Assembly: GCF_024323335.1 (NCBI RefSeq)
Contig: NC_066581.1
Coordinates: 442,271,816 to 442,335,815, forward strand
Direction of reading: 5' to 3'
Source: Lathyrus oleraceus
Lineage: Eukaryota > Streptophyta > Magnoliopsida > Fabales > Fabaceae
Length of the DNA stretch: 64,000 bases
Positions 11,494 to 24,007 of the stretch are shown here, one piece after another; the stretch's first letter is position 1, and every line of letters starts with the position of its first letter. Under the pieces are notes generated by a model. That model ran no database searches and was not told the origin of the DNA. It saw only the letters and a program-made list of their open reading frames with translations. Both the position numbers and the translations under genes were made by a program.

Positions 11494-14284
11494 ATGGAAA
11501 GCTTTCAAGTAGATCTAGCAGAGATAAGGACCAACATGGCCCAATTCATGAGTATAATGCAAGGGGTAGTGCAAGGGCAAGAGGAACTCCGAGCCTTGGT
11601 CCAGAGACAAGAAACTATGATTCCCCCTATCGGTCAGAATCCGCCAGAAGGGACCCCTGTCGATGACGCTGCTGTTACCAACCCTGTCAACAACCATGTT
11701 GCTGGTGACGAATTGTGTGGTATTAGAATCAATGGACAACCCATCATTATAGAGGCTGCTAATGCTCGAGCGGCACGTGCTCCAGTTCACCTTCCTTCTC
11801 ATTTGGTTGACAAGCAAGAAGATATGTTCACCATTCCCAGTGATGATGATGAATTTGGAAAGGCGGAAGAGAGAGATAGAAAGGTTGACGCCCTTGCTGA
11901 AAAGATTCGCGCCATGGAGTGCCAGAATTCTTTGGGCTTTGATGTTACTAATATGGGTATAGTTGATGGTTTGAGGATCCCGTACAAGTTCAAAGCGCCC
12001 TCTTTCGACAAGTACAATGGCACTTCTTGTCCCCAAACTCTTGTGCAAGCTTACTACCGGAAGATATCCGCTTATACTGATGATGAAAAGATGTGGATGT
12101 ACTTTTTCCAAGACAGCTTGTCTGAAGCATCTTTGGATTGGTACATGGACTTGAGAAAAGAATTTGTCAGAAGCTGGAGAAAGTTAGGTGAAGCCTTTCT
12201 GAGGCAGTACAAGCATAACATGGACATGGCTCCGAGCAGAACCCAGTTGCAGAGTTTGTGTCAAAAGACTGGTGAGAGTTTCAAGGAATATGCCCAGAGG
12301 TGGCGCGAACTAGCTACGAGAGTACAACCTCCGATGTTGGAGAGAGAATTGATAGATATGTTCATTGGAACCTTGCAAGGTGTTTTCATGGATCGTATGG
12401 GAAGTTTCCCGTTTGGTAGTTTTTCGGATGTTGTGATTTGCGGAGAAACAACTGAAAGTCTTATCAAAGCGGGAAAAATCCAAGACCCTGGTTCTTCAAG
12501 TTCTTCAAGTGCTAAGAAACAATTTTCAGGGGCACCCACAAGGAGAGAGGGTGAGACAAATGCTATACATAATCAGAGAAATGGAAACAGAGGACAACAA
12601 TACCGTCAAGCTGCTATTGTGACTATTCCAGCAACCCAACCTCAACAATAACAAAGAGGACAATCACAACAACAACAACAACGCCAATCCCAACCAAGAC
12701 AAAGAATGCCAGATCGTCATTTTGATTCGTTGCCAATGACTTATGCTTAGTTACTCCCTGAACTACTCAGATTAAAGTTTGTTGAACTTTGCACTATGGC
12801 TCCATTAACAAGGATTCCCGCTGGTTATGATGCTAATGGACGTTGTGATTTTCATTTTGGTGCGCCAGGGCACCACATCGAGAATTGTCGGGCTTTTCAC
12901 CATAATATCCAAGACTTGATCGATGCCAAGACGATTAACTTCGCTCCTACTCCGAATGTGATGAATAATCCTATGCCTCAGCATGGAGGGCCCAGAGTAA
13001 ACAGTGTGGAAGATGGGGAAAATTTGAACTTGGTAGTCGATGTTAATGACGTTCAGACTTTGTTGTTTGTGGTGAAGGAATGTCTGCTTAGAGGGGGAGT
13101 ATTCCCGGGATGTGACAAGAATTGTTCAGATTGTGGTAATCATGAAAACGGCTGTGTGAAATTGAAAGAAGGTATCCCGGAATTGATGAATGAAGGTTGT
13201 TTACAGTTTGATCGTGTAGTGAAAGACCGTGGAGAGATATCAACTGTTACCATTTACTTTACACCGTCAGAAGGTCTTGTACGTGCTCTAAGAACTATTA
13301 GTGCTCCTGTGACTATTGGTACTCATGTGACCGTAGCTGCGCCCGTGACCATATCTGCTCCGGTGACTGTTGATGTTCCCGTGATTAATGCTCCAGTAAC
13401 TATCAGTACCCCTACCACCATTGCTGCTTCTAGTGGAAGACTTTATGAGAATAGTAGAGCAATTCCGTGGCAATATGACAATGCTTCTTGTAGAAATAGA
13501 AGACCTGAGAATCAGACCAGATCAGTAAATCAGACTCCAGTACCAGTTGGTTCGGCTGTGGGTAATGTGGGAGGACCCGGAGGATTTACGAGAAGTGTTC
13601 GTTTGTTTGCACCACAGGTTTCGAAGGATAACAATGCTGAGACTCTTGCTAGAACAAAAGGAAAACAAGTTGTCGTTGAAGAAGAACCAGTGCGAAAGGA
13701 AGTGTCCGAGAGTTCTTTTGAGAAGGACGTGGAGGAATTCATGAGAATTATCAAGAAAAGTGATTACAAGATCGTGGATCAGTTGAACCAGACACCGTCA
13801 AAAATCTCTATTCTCTCTCTGTTAATGTGTTCCGAGGCACATCGTAACGCCCTGTTGAAAATGTTGAATATGGCTTATGTGCCCCAAGAGATTTCTGTTA
13901 ACCAGCTCGAAGGTGTTACTGCAAATGTTAACACGAGACATGGTTTGGGATTCACGGATCTGGACTTGACACCTGAGGGTCGCAATCACAATAGAGCTCT
14001 GCATATCACGATGGAATGAAAAGGCGCTATTTTGTCGCATGTTTTGGTTGATACCGGTTCTTCTTTGAATGTGCTGCCCAAAAAGGCTCTGAGTAAGCTT
14101 GATGCCGAAGGGGTTGTTCTCACACCAAGTGATCTTGTTGTCCGTGCTTTTGATGGATCCAAGCGATCAGTTTTTCGTGAAGTCACGTTGCCTGTGAAGA
14201 TCGGCCCGAAAGTATTTAATATTGTCTTCTATGTGATGGATATTCAACCAGTATATAGTTGTCTGTTGGGGCGTCACTGGATAC
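11494..14284 (+). pseudogene. gag-protease of E1, 5' part, cut by insertion of N
   Basis: Begins ATGGAAAGCTTTCAAG; the ATG is chosen because E2 has it at the same place. In order: helical N-terminus, acidic linker, gag capsid domain (about 12000-12420), Gln-rich segment, a CX2HX5HX4C zinc-knuckle variant (CDFHFGAPGHHIENC, about 12841-12885), a Val/Ile/Pro/Thr repeat (about 13300-13430), and the aspartic protease with DTG at 14050-14058. Stops relative to E2: TAA 12649-12651 (CAA), TAG 12748-12750 (GAG) and TGA 14017-14019 (TGC). N cuts the frame just after LLGRHWI; the protease tail continues at 33363. Confidence 0.88.
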
Positions 14285-17200
14285 TGTCGCATTACGCGAA
14301 AAACCGGCGGGAAAAAGAAACAACCGAGCCGCCACCGTGCGTTATTTATCCCAAAAGAGGGAAAGGAAACGCTCGAAGTAAACCTGGAAAAGACATGGTC
14401 TCGCGACCAGAGAGAAATGGGATCGGGAGTCGGTTATGCGAAGGGAAGGTATTAGCACCCCTACGCATCCGTCGTACTCGACGGGATCCACGCACAAAAG
14501 GAAGGATAAAGGTTGCTAAAACTGCTCAAACATCAAACACTGGCTGAAAGGAGACACAGGAAAACAAGAGAAACTAACTGGGCCTACGTAGTCTGTCAGG
14601 CACAAACATCAGAGTCGACGTAGTTCAGGACTAAGGGAAACATGCTCGCTAGGATGTCACATCCTATGCATACGTATCTTCTCTGACAGGAGAAGAATCA
14701 GAGCACTCGTAGCTCGGCTAACGCACGCCAAACGAAACACAAACCGGAAACCGACTGCCAATCGTTGGACTTACGTCAGACTCCACACAAACACAGGCAA
14801 ACATGGAAACCGAATGCCAATCGCTGGACTTACATCAGACTCCGAACCAAACAAACACACACTGGAAACCGACTGCCAATCGCAGGACTTACGTCAGACT
14901 CCAAACAAAGAAACAAGGCACATGCACAGGAAACCAACTGCCAATCGCTGGACTTACGTCAGACTCCAATACAACACAAAGGGTCAAAACAAAAAGGGCG
15001 CCCGGAGAGATTAGCTGATCTCCTGCCTACGTACCTCATCTGGTATGAGGATCAGGGTGACGTAGTTCCCCTACGTAGGGAAAAAGGACTAGCCTAACCA
15101 GAGACTGGGAAATGACATACTAGAAGGGAGACTAACTCGAGCCTAATAGTTATCATGTAAATTCACCATGGTCCTAGGTTAAGGTTTCTATCTAACTTGC
15201 ACAGGGAGCAAGCTATCATAAACAGCACATGCAAAGCAAACATACACACAATTATACACACTATATACAAACAAATTGGGCTCACACAAGGTTAGGCTGT
15301 GAAACACAAGCCAACTGGAATCGGGTGTAATTAGCTTTTAACCCTAACATTGAGAGTTAGGGTGAAGCAGATGAAATGGGAAGTGAGGGTAAGACCTCAC
15401 AGCTCTTATCCCTGGCCTGGGAGAGCTTCAGACAAATGACAGTGTGGGAGTTCAGAAAGTAGGAACTCTTCTATCCACATATGACTGACACAACAAAGAT
15501 CTTGGGTTAATATCCACAATGCATCAACATGTAATGTGAGCAAAGGGATGACACACTGAATAGTAGGAGATGGATTGCACATCTCTTTTATCTGCCAATT
15601 GCCTTGTCAAAGGTCTTTTCCTGCTTGGCACAAAGATAAACAAACACAAGCATTGCCTCTTAATTAGGGCTTCAGACAGGTGCCTGCCCAAGTAACAGGA
15701 CAGGTCTTCCAGACTACATGAAGTAAAAGAGTTATACCTCAATGCTTAAGCAACCAAGCAAAAGCAAAAGCAAGTTCAAAAGAACTTAAGCAACTAATGT
15801 ACCTGAAAAAAATCTAACTCAATCAGTATACAAGTCAAACAGACAAACAACATTCAACATTAACAGTCAAACAGACAAGCAAGCAATGCAACAAGGTGCA
15901 AGCCACAAGCTCAACTCAAATGAACTAAAATCCACCTATAAAACAACTCAAGATTAGTCAACATCAACCAATTATTCAACTCAAGCAAATGAATCAATCC
16001 CATTATGGCCATGTGCTTCTTAACCTGAAATCAAAACTCAACTGTGAGTCACAAACCACTAGGGCAAAGCCTAGGGTCAAAGATGGAGAAATAATCCAAA
16101 ACAGAACATGAAATTCAACATAAATCAACCTAATCAATTAAGGACACAATCCAAAAGGTCTCATGTCAATAGCATCAACCAAATTCATTTCATAAACCAA
16201 ATATGGCAAGGTATGCAAGTTGAAAGCACATTGAGACAATAGAATAAACAAATGCACATTAATTCAAAAATGACTCAATTAATCTCAAGAAAATTCATGG
16301 CTAAACAGAACATACAATATGATCATCACACAAACAATTAGGGCAATTGGACATGATTAGGCATGGTAATCAAATTGTATAAGGCAAGGCAATCAAAACA
16401 AGCTCAAATGGGACACCAAATGTTACACCAACTTAGCACAAGCCTAAAACATAAATGGAACAAGGTAACAACCTAAAACCAAAGCCAAAACAAACTTTAA
16501 CATGTCTAGAAACAATGTGCAAAATTTCACGTCCATAGGATAAAGCACAAGCATTTCACAAATGATTGAAATTCAAGACCATTCAAAAGCTCACAAATGA
16601 TCATCCAGCATGAAAAATCTCAAACAAATCAGAAATGAATCCAAAAATTCTAGGAAAATTCATGGTCAATCACAACCTCCACAACAAGCAACATACAAAA
16701 AGTCAAAGGATTTGGAATTTATTTGGCATGGGAAAGAAATTAATCAAATTGAGCAAGCAAAGGTGTGACACACATTGCCACACCTATACTCACATGATCA
16801 TATCTCAGCAATGGCACATGATAAAGTTACAAACTCAACACCAAAATGTCCAGCATGAAGTCTAGTTTAAGCATGTCAAATTTCATAGGCATTGGATAAA
16901 CAACCATCATTTCACAAATGAAATAGTAAAGCAAGGTTCAAAAAGCATACATGTTAACATTCCCTAGCACCAATTAATTTCCAGCCATGCACAAATTGGA
17001 GAAAAATAATCAAAAAAAACTAGAAACAATAAGGACCATGATGCATAAATTCCCACATTATTTGGATGATTATTCAATGATTTATGAATTTATGAAGTGA
17101 AAGAAAAATGAAAAAAAACATGTGAAGTATGTATGCATGTGGTATGGAGGGAAAATAGAAAATGTAATGGCATTTGAAAATGTGTCATGAGCCTGGATCG

Positions 17201-19052
17201 AAGAGAGAACAATTTGAAATGAAACGCGCTAGTAGTGAAACATGCCGTTTCACTTAAACAGACGTGGCAAGGTTAAGCGCTTATGACCAATCATTTTGCC
17301 ATGCGTGCGCTACGTGGACCAATACATGCAAGCTATTCCAAAAACACATGCACAATGCAGAAACGCGCCTGGACGGATCAAACTCAGTTTCTGGAAAAAT
17401 ATTTATCATCTTCATACGAGTTCATCATGGATCATGAACAAATTTCTCAGAAACACAAAACAAGCATATCATCGTGTTCATCTCTCATCACTCATCACTA
17501 ATCCATGCATGATTTAATCTAATTCATCGTATATCAAGAAAATCGAAGCAATTAAGTTTCACACATTAAACTTACAATCACTATATCTAACACAATAATG
17601 CATGGAAATCAGTGATCTAAAGCTCAGATTGCTCAGCATTGAAGGATCTACAACAATCACATAACAATTTCATGAATTAAGGAAATCGATTTTTGACCTT
17701 GATGAAGATGCAGAACTGGAATAGCTCGATTCAGGCCTTGCTAAGCCCAAACAGATATTCCTTAGTGCTTGTATGGATGAATGGTTGAAGAATTGATGTT
17801 TAATCGAGCTTGATTCCAATAGAAATTGCAGCTGCCATGGATGAGCTTCAAGCTTTGAAATGCTTCCAATCTGCACGAAATCCCTTGGATCTTGGCTCAG
17901 CAATGCTCAATAATGCTTCTAGGTGATGAATGAATCAAGAACAATGCAATGTGTTTGGAGAAAATTGAAGAAAAAAATGAGAGAAAATTTGTGAAGAAAT
18001 TCTAGATCTGGAAATTGTGATGTTGTTAGCAGAAAATTTGTTATGATTTACTATATATATGATGTGCTAATCATCCCTTAATCATGCTTAGGCCATTTGG
18101 TAATTGGATTAGGGAAATGAGAGTGTGGATGCAAGTTTGGATAATTCACCTCCATGCATGAAAATGAATGGAACAGTGCACGAAAATGCCTTGGAATTCA
18201 CTTGAAATGTTGTGTGGAAGCCAATGCAAGTGGTAGAATGTGAAAACAATGCTTCATTTTCAAATTTGAATTTTTCCCTCCAAAATCAAGTGAAAATGCA
18301 AATGTTCATGTAATGAGAATGCATGGCATGTGATGTATGTTTTGGATAGTGTATGTCAAGACATGAATGTACAAAAAAGAACCACTCCATTTGGCCTTAT
18401 GGTTTGAAAGTTATGCACATTTGAAGTTCCAAGTTCACTTGGCCATGATTGATCCATATCTTTTCAACCATACATGAGAAACTCATGATCTTGGACTTTT
18501 TGGAAATGGGAGAGCAAGATCTTCAACTTTCATGTTGGAAAAAATTTCATTTGATTCCTTCTTGATGATGTAATCTTGAGGAGAAAACCTTTCCCTTTTT
18601 GGCAATTTCAAATTACAAGTCACTTACTATTTTTGGAAAGTTTTGATCTGACCTCAAATTCTTCATTGTTGATGTTTGAAATGTCAAATGAGACTTGTAT
18701 GGACATGAATGAGGCATCTCTAACAATCTCCCACCTTCAAATCCATGGTTGAATTGACAGTTGACTTCTGTTGACTTTCTAGGGTTTCAGATGAATTGAT
18801 CATTGACTGATGAGCTTTGAACATCCAATGCTTGACCTCATCTCTTCAAAATGATCCCTAGGTCACATGAACTCAATATCCCAACCCTAGGGCTTTGGTT
18901 CCATGGAAACTTCACTTGCTTGCTTGCACAACTGAATCTCCTGACCAGTCTTGACTGATGACTGATGAACTATGCAATGGACAATGCAATGTTAATGGCC
19001 TAAAAATGAAAATGTATATGCAAAATGGGAGGTGAAAATTTGAGGTGCTACA
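14285..19052 (-). repeat. N 3' LTR (left copy, 4,768 bp)
   Basis: Sense-strand start TGTAGCACCTCAAATTTTC at 19052, end at 14285 (GCGTAATGCGACA). Nearly identical to the right LTR; a roughly 20-bp stretch at the right copy (about 28864-28884) is missing here near 14572. It holds several near-identical copies, about 60 bp each, of a unit with the phrase CGACTGCCAATCGCTGGAC (about 14750-14980). Non-coding. Confidence 0.92.
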
Positions 19053-19069
19053 GCTGCCCCTATTCAATC
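19053..19069 (-). other. Polypurine tract of N
   Basis: Minus-strand GATTGAATAGGGGCAGC abuts the 3' LTR. The identical sequence precedes LTR2 of E1 (39872-39888). It primes plus-strand DNA synthesis in this class. Confidence 0.8.
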
Positions 19070-19282
19070 AACTGGGAACCCGAATGGATGAGAGCAACGA
19101 CTGTCAGACCTTCAGGGTAAACAGGGATTGAATACCAAAGAACCGTAGAAATTTGCACTCTGCGGGGATCCAAGAAAGGAAAATTCACCAACGGAAGCTT
19201 CCACTGGGATCTGATATTTATTACTGGGGATTTTGATTTTTTCTCAAAGGTACAGTCACATCCGGACATCGAAAGATGATGA

Positions 19283-20790
19283 ATGGGAACAGAAATCACA
19301 ACTAGACGTCAACGGACGACCAGGAAAAACTCAACGTTTATCGAAACCAACGGAGAGGTGACCAGACATCATCGGATGAATGGGAAGGGGAATACAACCA
19401 GACGTCATCGGACGAATGGGAAAAACTCAACGTTTACCGAAACCAACGGAGAGGTGACCAGACATCAACGGATGAATGGGAAAGAAATACATCTAGATGT
19501 CAACGGACAACTAGGAAAAACTCGACGTTTATCGAAACCAACGGAGAGGTGACCAGACATCAACGGATAACCGGAGACTCGACCAGACGTCAACGGACGA
19601 ACGGGAGAAGCTCGACGTTTATCGACACCAACGGAGAGAGGTGACCAGACATTAACGAATGACTGAAAAGAAAGGGATACAACCAGACGTCATCGGACGA
19701 ATGGGAAAAACTCAACGTTTATCGAAACCAACGGAGAGGTGACCAGATATCAACGGATGAACTGGGAAAAGGGAATACCATTAGACGTCAACGGACGCAT
19801 AGGAAAAACTCAACATTTATCGAAACCAACGGAGAGGTGACCAGACATCAACGGATGAATGGGAAGACTCGACCAGACGTCAACGGACGAACGGGAGAAG
19901 CTCGACGTTTATCGACACCAACGGAGAGAGGTGACCAGACATCAACGGATGAATGGGAAAGCCTCGACCAGACGTCAAAGGACGAAAGGGAGAAGCTCGA
20001 CGTTTATCGACACCAACGGAGAAGGAGACCAGACATCAACGGATGAATGGGAAAGACTCGACCAGACGTCAACGAACGAATGGGAAAAACTCAACGTTTA
20101 TCGAAACCAACGGAGAGGTGACCAGACATCAACGGATGAACTGGGAAAAGGGAATACCACTAGACGTCAACGGACGCATAGTAAAAACTCAACGTTTATC
20201 GAAACCAACGGAGAGGTGACCAGACATCAACGGATGAATGGGAAGACTCGACCAGACGTCAACGGACGAACGGGAGAAGCTCGACATTTATCGACACCAA
20301 CGGAGAGAGGTGACCAGACATCAACAGATGAATGGGAAAGACTCGACCAGACGTCAACGGACGAAAGGGAGAAGCTCGACGTTTATCGACACCAACGGAG
20401 AAGGAGACCAGACATCAACGGATGAATGGGAAAGACTCGACCAGACGTCAACGGACGAACGAGAGAAGCTCGACGTTTATCGACACCAACGGAGAAGGAG
20501 ACCCTACTGGGGAAAAGCTAATCACAAACAAACGTCAATAGACGATTGGGAAAAACTCAACGTTTATCGAAACCAACAGAGAGGTGACCAGACATCAACA
20601 GATGAACTGGGGAAAGAGATACATCTAGATGTCAACGGACAACTAGGAAAAACTTGACGTTTACCGACACCAACGGAGAGGTGAACAGACATCAACGGAT
20701 GACCTGGGGAAAGAGATACATCTAGATGTCAACGGACAACTAGGAAAAACTCGACGTTTATCGAAACCAACGGAGAGGTAGCTCACTGGG
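19283..20790 (-). repeat. N 3' UTR tandem hairpin minisatellite
   Basis: About 1.5 kb of irregular tandem units built from two blocks of about 33 bp and 60 bp. Each block has a small stem-loop. On the plus strand these read CGTC-AACG-GACG, CATC-AACG-GATG, TGTC-AACG-GACA, CATT-AACG-AATG, CGTC-ATCG-GACG and GTTT-ATCG-AAAC. Several reading frames stay open over long stretches only because the repeat has few stop triplets, so no protein is called. Tandem repeats in Ogre-type 3' UTRs are known as seeds of satellite DNA. Confidence 0.88.
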
Positions 20791-22140
20791 GATCAAAGGT
20801 CGCGACAGGGAGCAGACAGGAAGGAACACCAAGGATACCGGGTTGTAGGCACAAAATAGGTGACCGACCAAAGCGTGAATTGGTTTGAGTTCCAAAACAC
20901 TCATCATCCTGAAGAGGGCTAGAAAAGCAATCTTGTTAGAGGATGGACATTCGATTCCACAAGGAATACGAACCTTACTTAGTTAGGGAAACAAACAAAG
21001 GGTTCAACCAAAGAGCGCATGAGATATATTATCTATAGCCGTCAAAACGTAGATAATATACTCGCATGGAAGATTATCCATAACCGGTTTGTAGGTTGCT
21101 AAATGGATAAATCGACCAAAATCGTGAATTGGTGTGTGTTCCAAAACACTCATCATCCTGAAGAGAGCGAAAGCAAACTTGTTAAAGGATGGACATTCGA
21201 TTCCACAAGGAATACGAATCTTACTCAACTGGGAAGGACAACACTTCGACCAAAGAGCGCATGAGATATATCATCTATAGCCGTCAAAACATAGATAATA
21301 TACTCGCATGGAAGATTATCCATAACCGGGTTGTAGGTTGTTAAATGGACAAATCAACCGAAGAAGAAAGGCATCGGGATATCGAGACTAGGTATGCAAA
21401 GATGACCAATCAAAAGGGGAAACCACAAACATTACCAGCAAACGGTGAATGAAAGAGGACCCACTGAGGATAAAACTGGCTTACTCGGAGCAATTATCCA
21501 AAGGAAGGGGAGGACCCGCTGGGGATAAAGTTGCTTAACCAAAGCAAATATCCGAAAGGAGGAAAGAAGTATCAATACCAAAACGGGATAATGATAACTA
21601 CAAAGAGGGGATTACATCTACCGGTTCGTCGGTAGAAAACCACGGAACAGCAACCGTCATCGACTAGGATGAGCACAAAGGGTTAACTCCACAAAGGGGA
21701 GAACAGAGGATTCACATCTACCGTTTAGTAGGTAGAAGACCACAAAGATAGGACTTACAACTACCAGTTCGTAGGTAGAAGCCACCAAATTCCGCTGAGG
21801 ATAAGATGAATAAGTGCCGGTTAGTGAGTAACTATTCATTTATACCACAGGGAGGCACAAGAGACAGCCTCAAGGAAGCCAGTTTAGGATCGATCCAAAA
21901 AGGCAGACTGAATCAAGACTCAACCTAATGAGGAAAGAACTCAATAGGGAAAACCCATCCCGTTATGTGTGTAGGGAGGGAACGGAAACAACCGTCATCC
22001 ACGAGGATATAACTCAGTGGGGAGTGCCGAAGGAAATGACAGACACTTTCTGCCTAAGGGGTCGACTCTATATGGAGAGATCAGACACACCCACATCTGC
22101 TTGTGGAATCGATCCAAGCTTGCAAGATGCTACCAATTGT
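20791..22140 (-). repeat. N 3' UTR, duplicated larger hairpins
   Basis: A segment near 21016-21115 recurs at 21257-21350 (period about 241 bp). Copy one has an 11-bp perfect stem (21025-21035 with 21050-21060); copy two has a single mismatch. Further on are TCTACCG-GTTCGT-CGGTAGA (21617-21636) and two relatives near 21718 and 21763 with related loops. No coding region is supported. Confidence 0.7.
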
Positions 22141-22940
22141 GTGGGGAGTAACATTGTTGGGGATACCCGCTCAACTAAGGAGTCACTTGTTGGGAAAACA
22201 CCTCTCTACCCTGCTGGGGAACCCAATTCTGAAATCAATCCAATGGCGCGATGCTAAACTCTTTCCGACAATGGATATGTTTGCAATGCTAATGCATGAG
22301 TTTTTTTTTAGCACAATGCCCCATGATCATGGAAATGCTACACACTAATGATGCAATATGCTATGCTTATCTAAATGATGAATGCATAAAAACACATCTC
22401 CTCCAGAGACAACCCCGGGGAGCTCTAGGAACTATGCTGAGGATTTCATTACCACGTCAATTTCCACCCTGCTGGGGAAAGACAACCCTTGCTGGGGATG
22501 ACCTCCATCGAACCCGAACTGCTTGGGGATTACCCTGCTAAGGGAGAACACCAATGCTTATCTCTCATGGGGATAATTTCACCGGACCCGATCCGCTTGG
22601 GGACCTTGCTGGGGGAAAACCATCAACACAACCTCTGCTGGGAGATCCACTAGGGGAAAACACTCCACACCCTGATGGGGAAATGCATAACTCTGTTGGG
22701 GAAAGGCCTACACCACTCTGCTGAGGAAATAATATACTAGGCCACACTGGCGATAGACATCCACAACCCCGCCGGGGGCAAGCGTTCACGACCACGCTGG
22801 GGATACATCCTTAACCCTTAGGAACAAATCTACCCATCGACACTTCCACTGGGGATATGGCAACCTTCAGGCTCGCTGAGGAGACACCGATCTCGAATCT
22901 GCTAGGGAGATAATACTCTCAAACCCACCGGGGGATACAG
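22141..22940 (-). repeat. N 3' UTR array of PBS-complementary motifs
   Basis: Plus-strand CTGCTGGGGA and close variants recur roughly every 30-60 bp (for example near 22206, 22470, 22489, 22605 and 22795). On N's sense strand they read TCCCCAGCAG, which is the tRNA 3'-end sequence and so complementary to N's own PBS. Intervening sequence is not conserved and no gene is seen. Confidence 0.75.
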
Positions 22941-24007
22941 CTTATTTATCACAGAACACCTGTCGATTCGTCGAACATCGGCATTCATCACCCAACCACA
23001 GTGTCGATTTTCCACTTTTGTGAGCTCCCAGACTCGTCTGGACTTTTGTGATTCATCACCTTGTATTCACGACTCCTCCGTACTCCACGGAGATTGAACT
23101 CCTGGGATTCATACAAACTTTCCAGTCCTCAGACTTTGAAGAGTCTTCTTGATTAATATTCAGGATCGTCGTCATTCTTTCGTCGTCCTTTCACCGTTCT
23201 TCTATCCCTTGCCCCTGATTGGACTCTGCAGGGATCTTTTGTCAAAATGTTACCCATCACAAACTGCAAGTGAATGAAGATTTCTAACAGCACCTGCACA
23301 AGAGATCGTTAGATAAAAGCGTGCCCCAGGCGTGCCAACATTTCAACACCTAGGTCACTCCAACTTCCGAATAAGATTTCCAGATTTCAATCTTATAAGC
23401 ATGCATCGGAAGGGATCTCCATGTTTCAAAATGCAAATATTCTTTATCAAACTAAACAGATGTTTTTGCAATCAAAGCGGTAATGAAAACAAAAAACAAA
23501 ATTTATTTGACTGAACATGCATTTTATTGACAGAAACAAAAAGGTGGCTCACAACCGAGCAACACACAGGAAGCAAACCTGAAAAGAGGTGATTGCGCAC
23601 AAAAGGAAAAAATCTATCCTAATGGCAAAGTAAAACCGTGATCTCATCGAGTTCCAACTCGGTTACACCCCATATGTCCTCAAGACTTTCCGCACTTTCT
23701 ATCTTCTGAATAAGACGCTTCCGACCGATCTCTGTCGGAGATTATCCATGATGTGTTAACCAAAATATCAACGATTATGCTGGACGCAGTTGTTTCTTTC
23801 AATCCCTCTTTTGCCTGGACCGCCCTTTCGGGTTTTCAGTCCACCGGGATACCCTTTTTTTCCCAAGTCGCCCTTGTGGGGTTTTCGACTTGCCGGGTGT
23901 ACAAATTCTTTTCATTCTTTATCCCTAACTTTTGCTCGAACCTTTTCCTTTTTTTCGGTTCGCCGGGATGCCCTTTTTTGCTTGGACTATTTTGTCCTTT
24001 TCGTCCA
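22941..24007 (-). other. N 3' UTR proximal part with polyadenylation signal
   Basis: Non-coding. AATAAA on the minus strand at 23523-23528 corresponds to the AATAAA in the E1 3' UTR (38094-38099). Motifs near 23810-24030 match the E1 block 37641-37820 just after integrase. No ORF on either strand has recognisable similarity. Confidence 0.6.

Noticed and set aside
11515..12111. 198-codon minus-strand open frame opposite gag
   Set aside because: Shadow of the gag frame; no independent similarity or conservation pattern.
19283..20657. Long overlapping open frames with TSTDEWE-type repeats
   Set aside because: Open in several frames at once because the tandem repeat has few stop triplets; no start context or known domain.
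22141..22940. Cluster of tRNA gene fragments
   Set aside because: Only the 10-18 bases of the 3' acceptor end are mimicked; no cloverleaf, A box or B box nearby.
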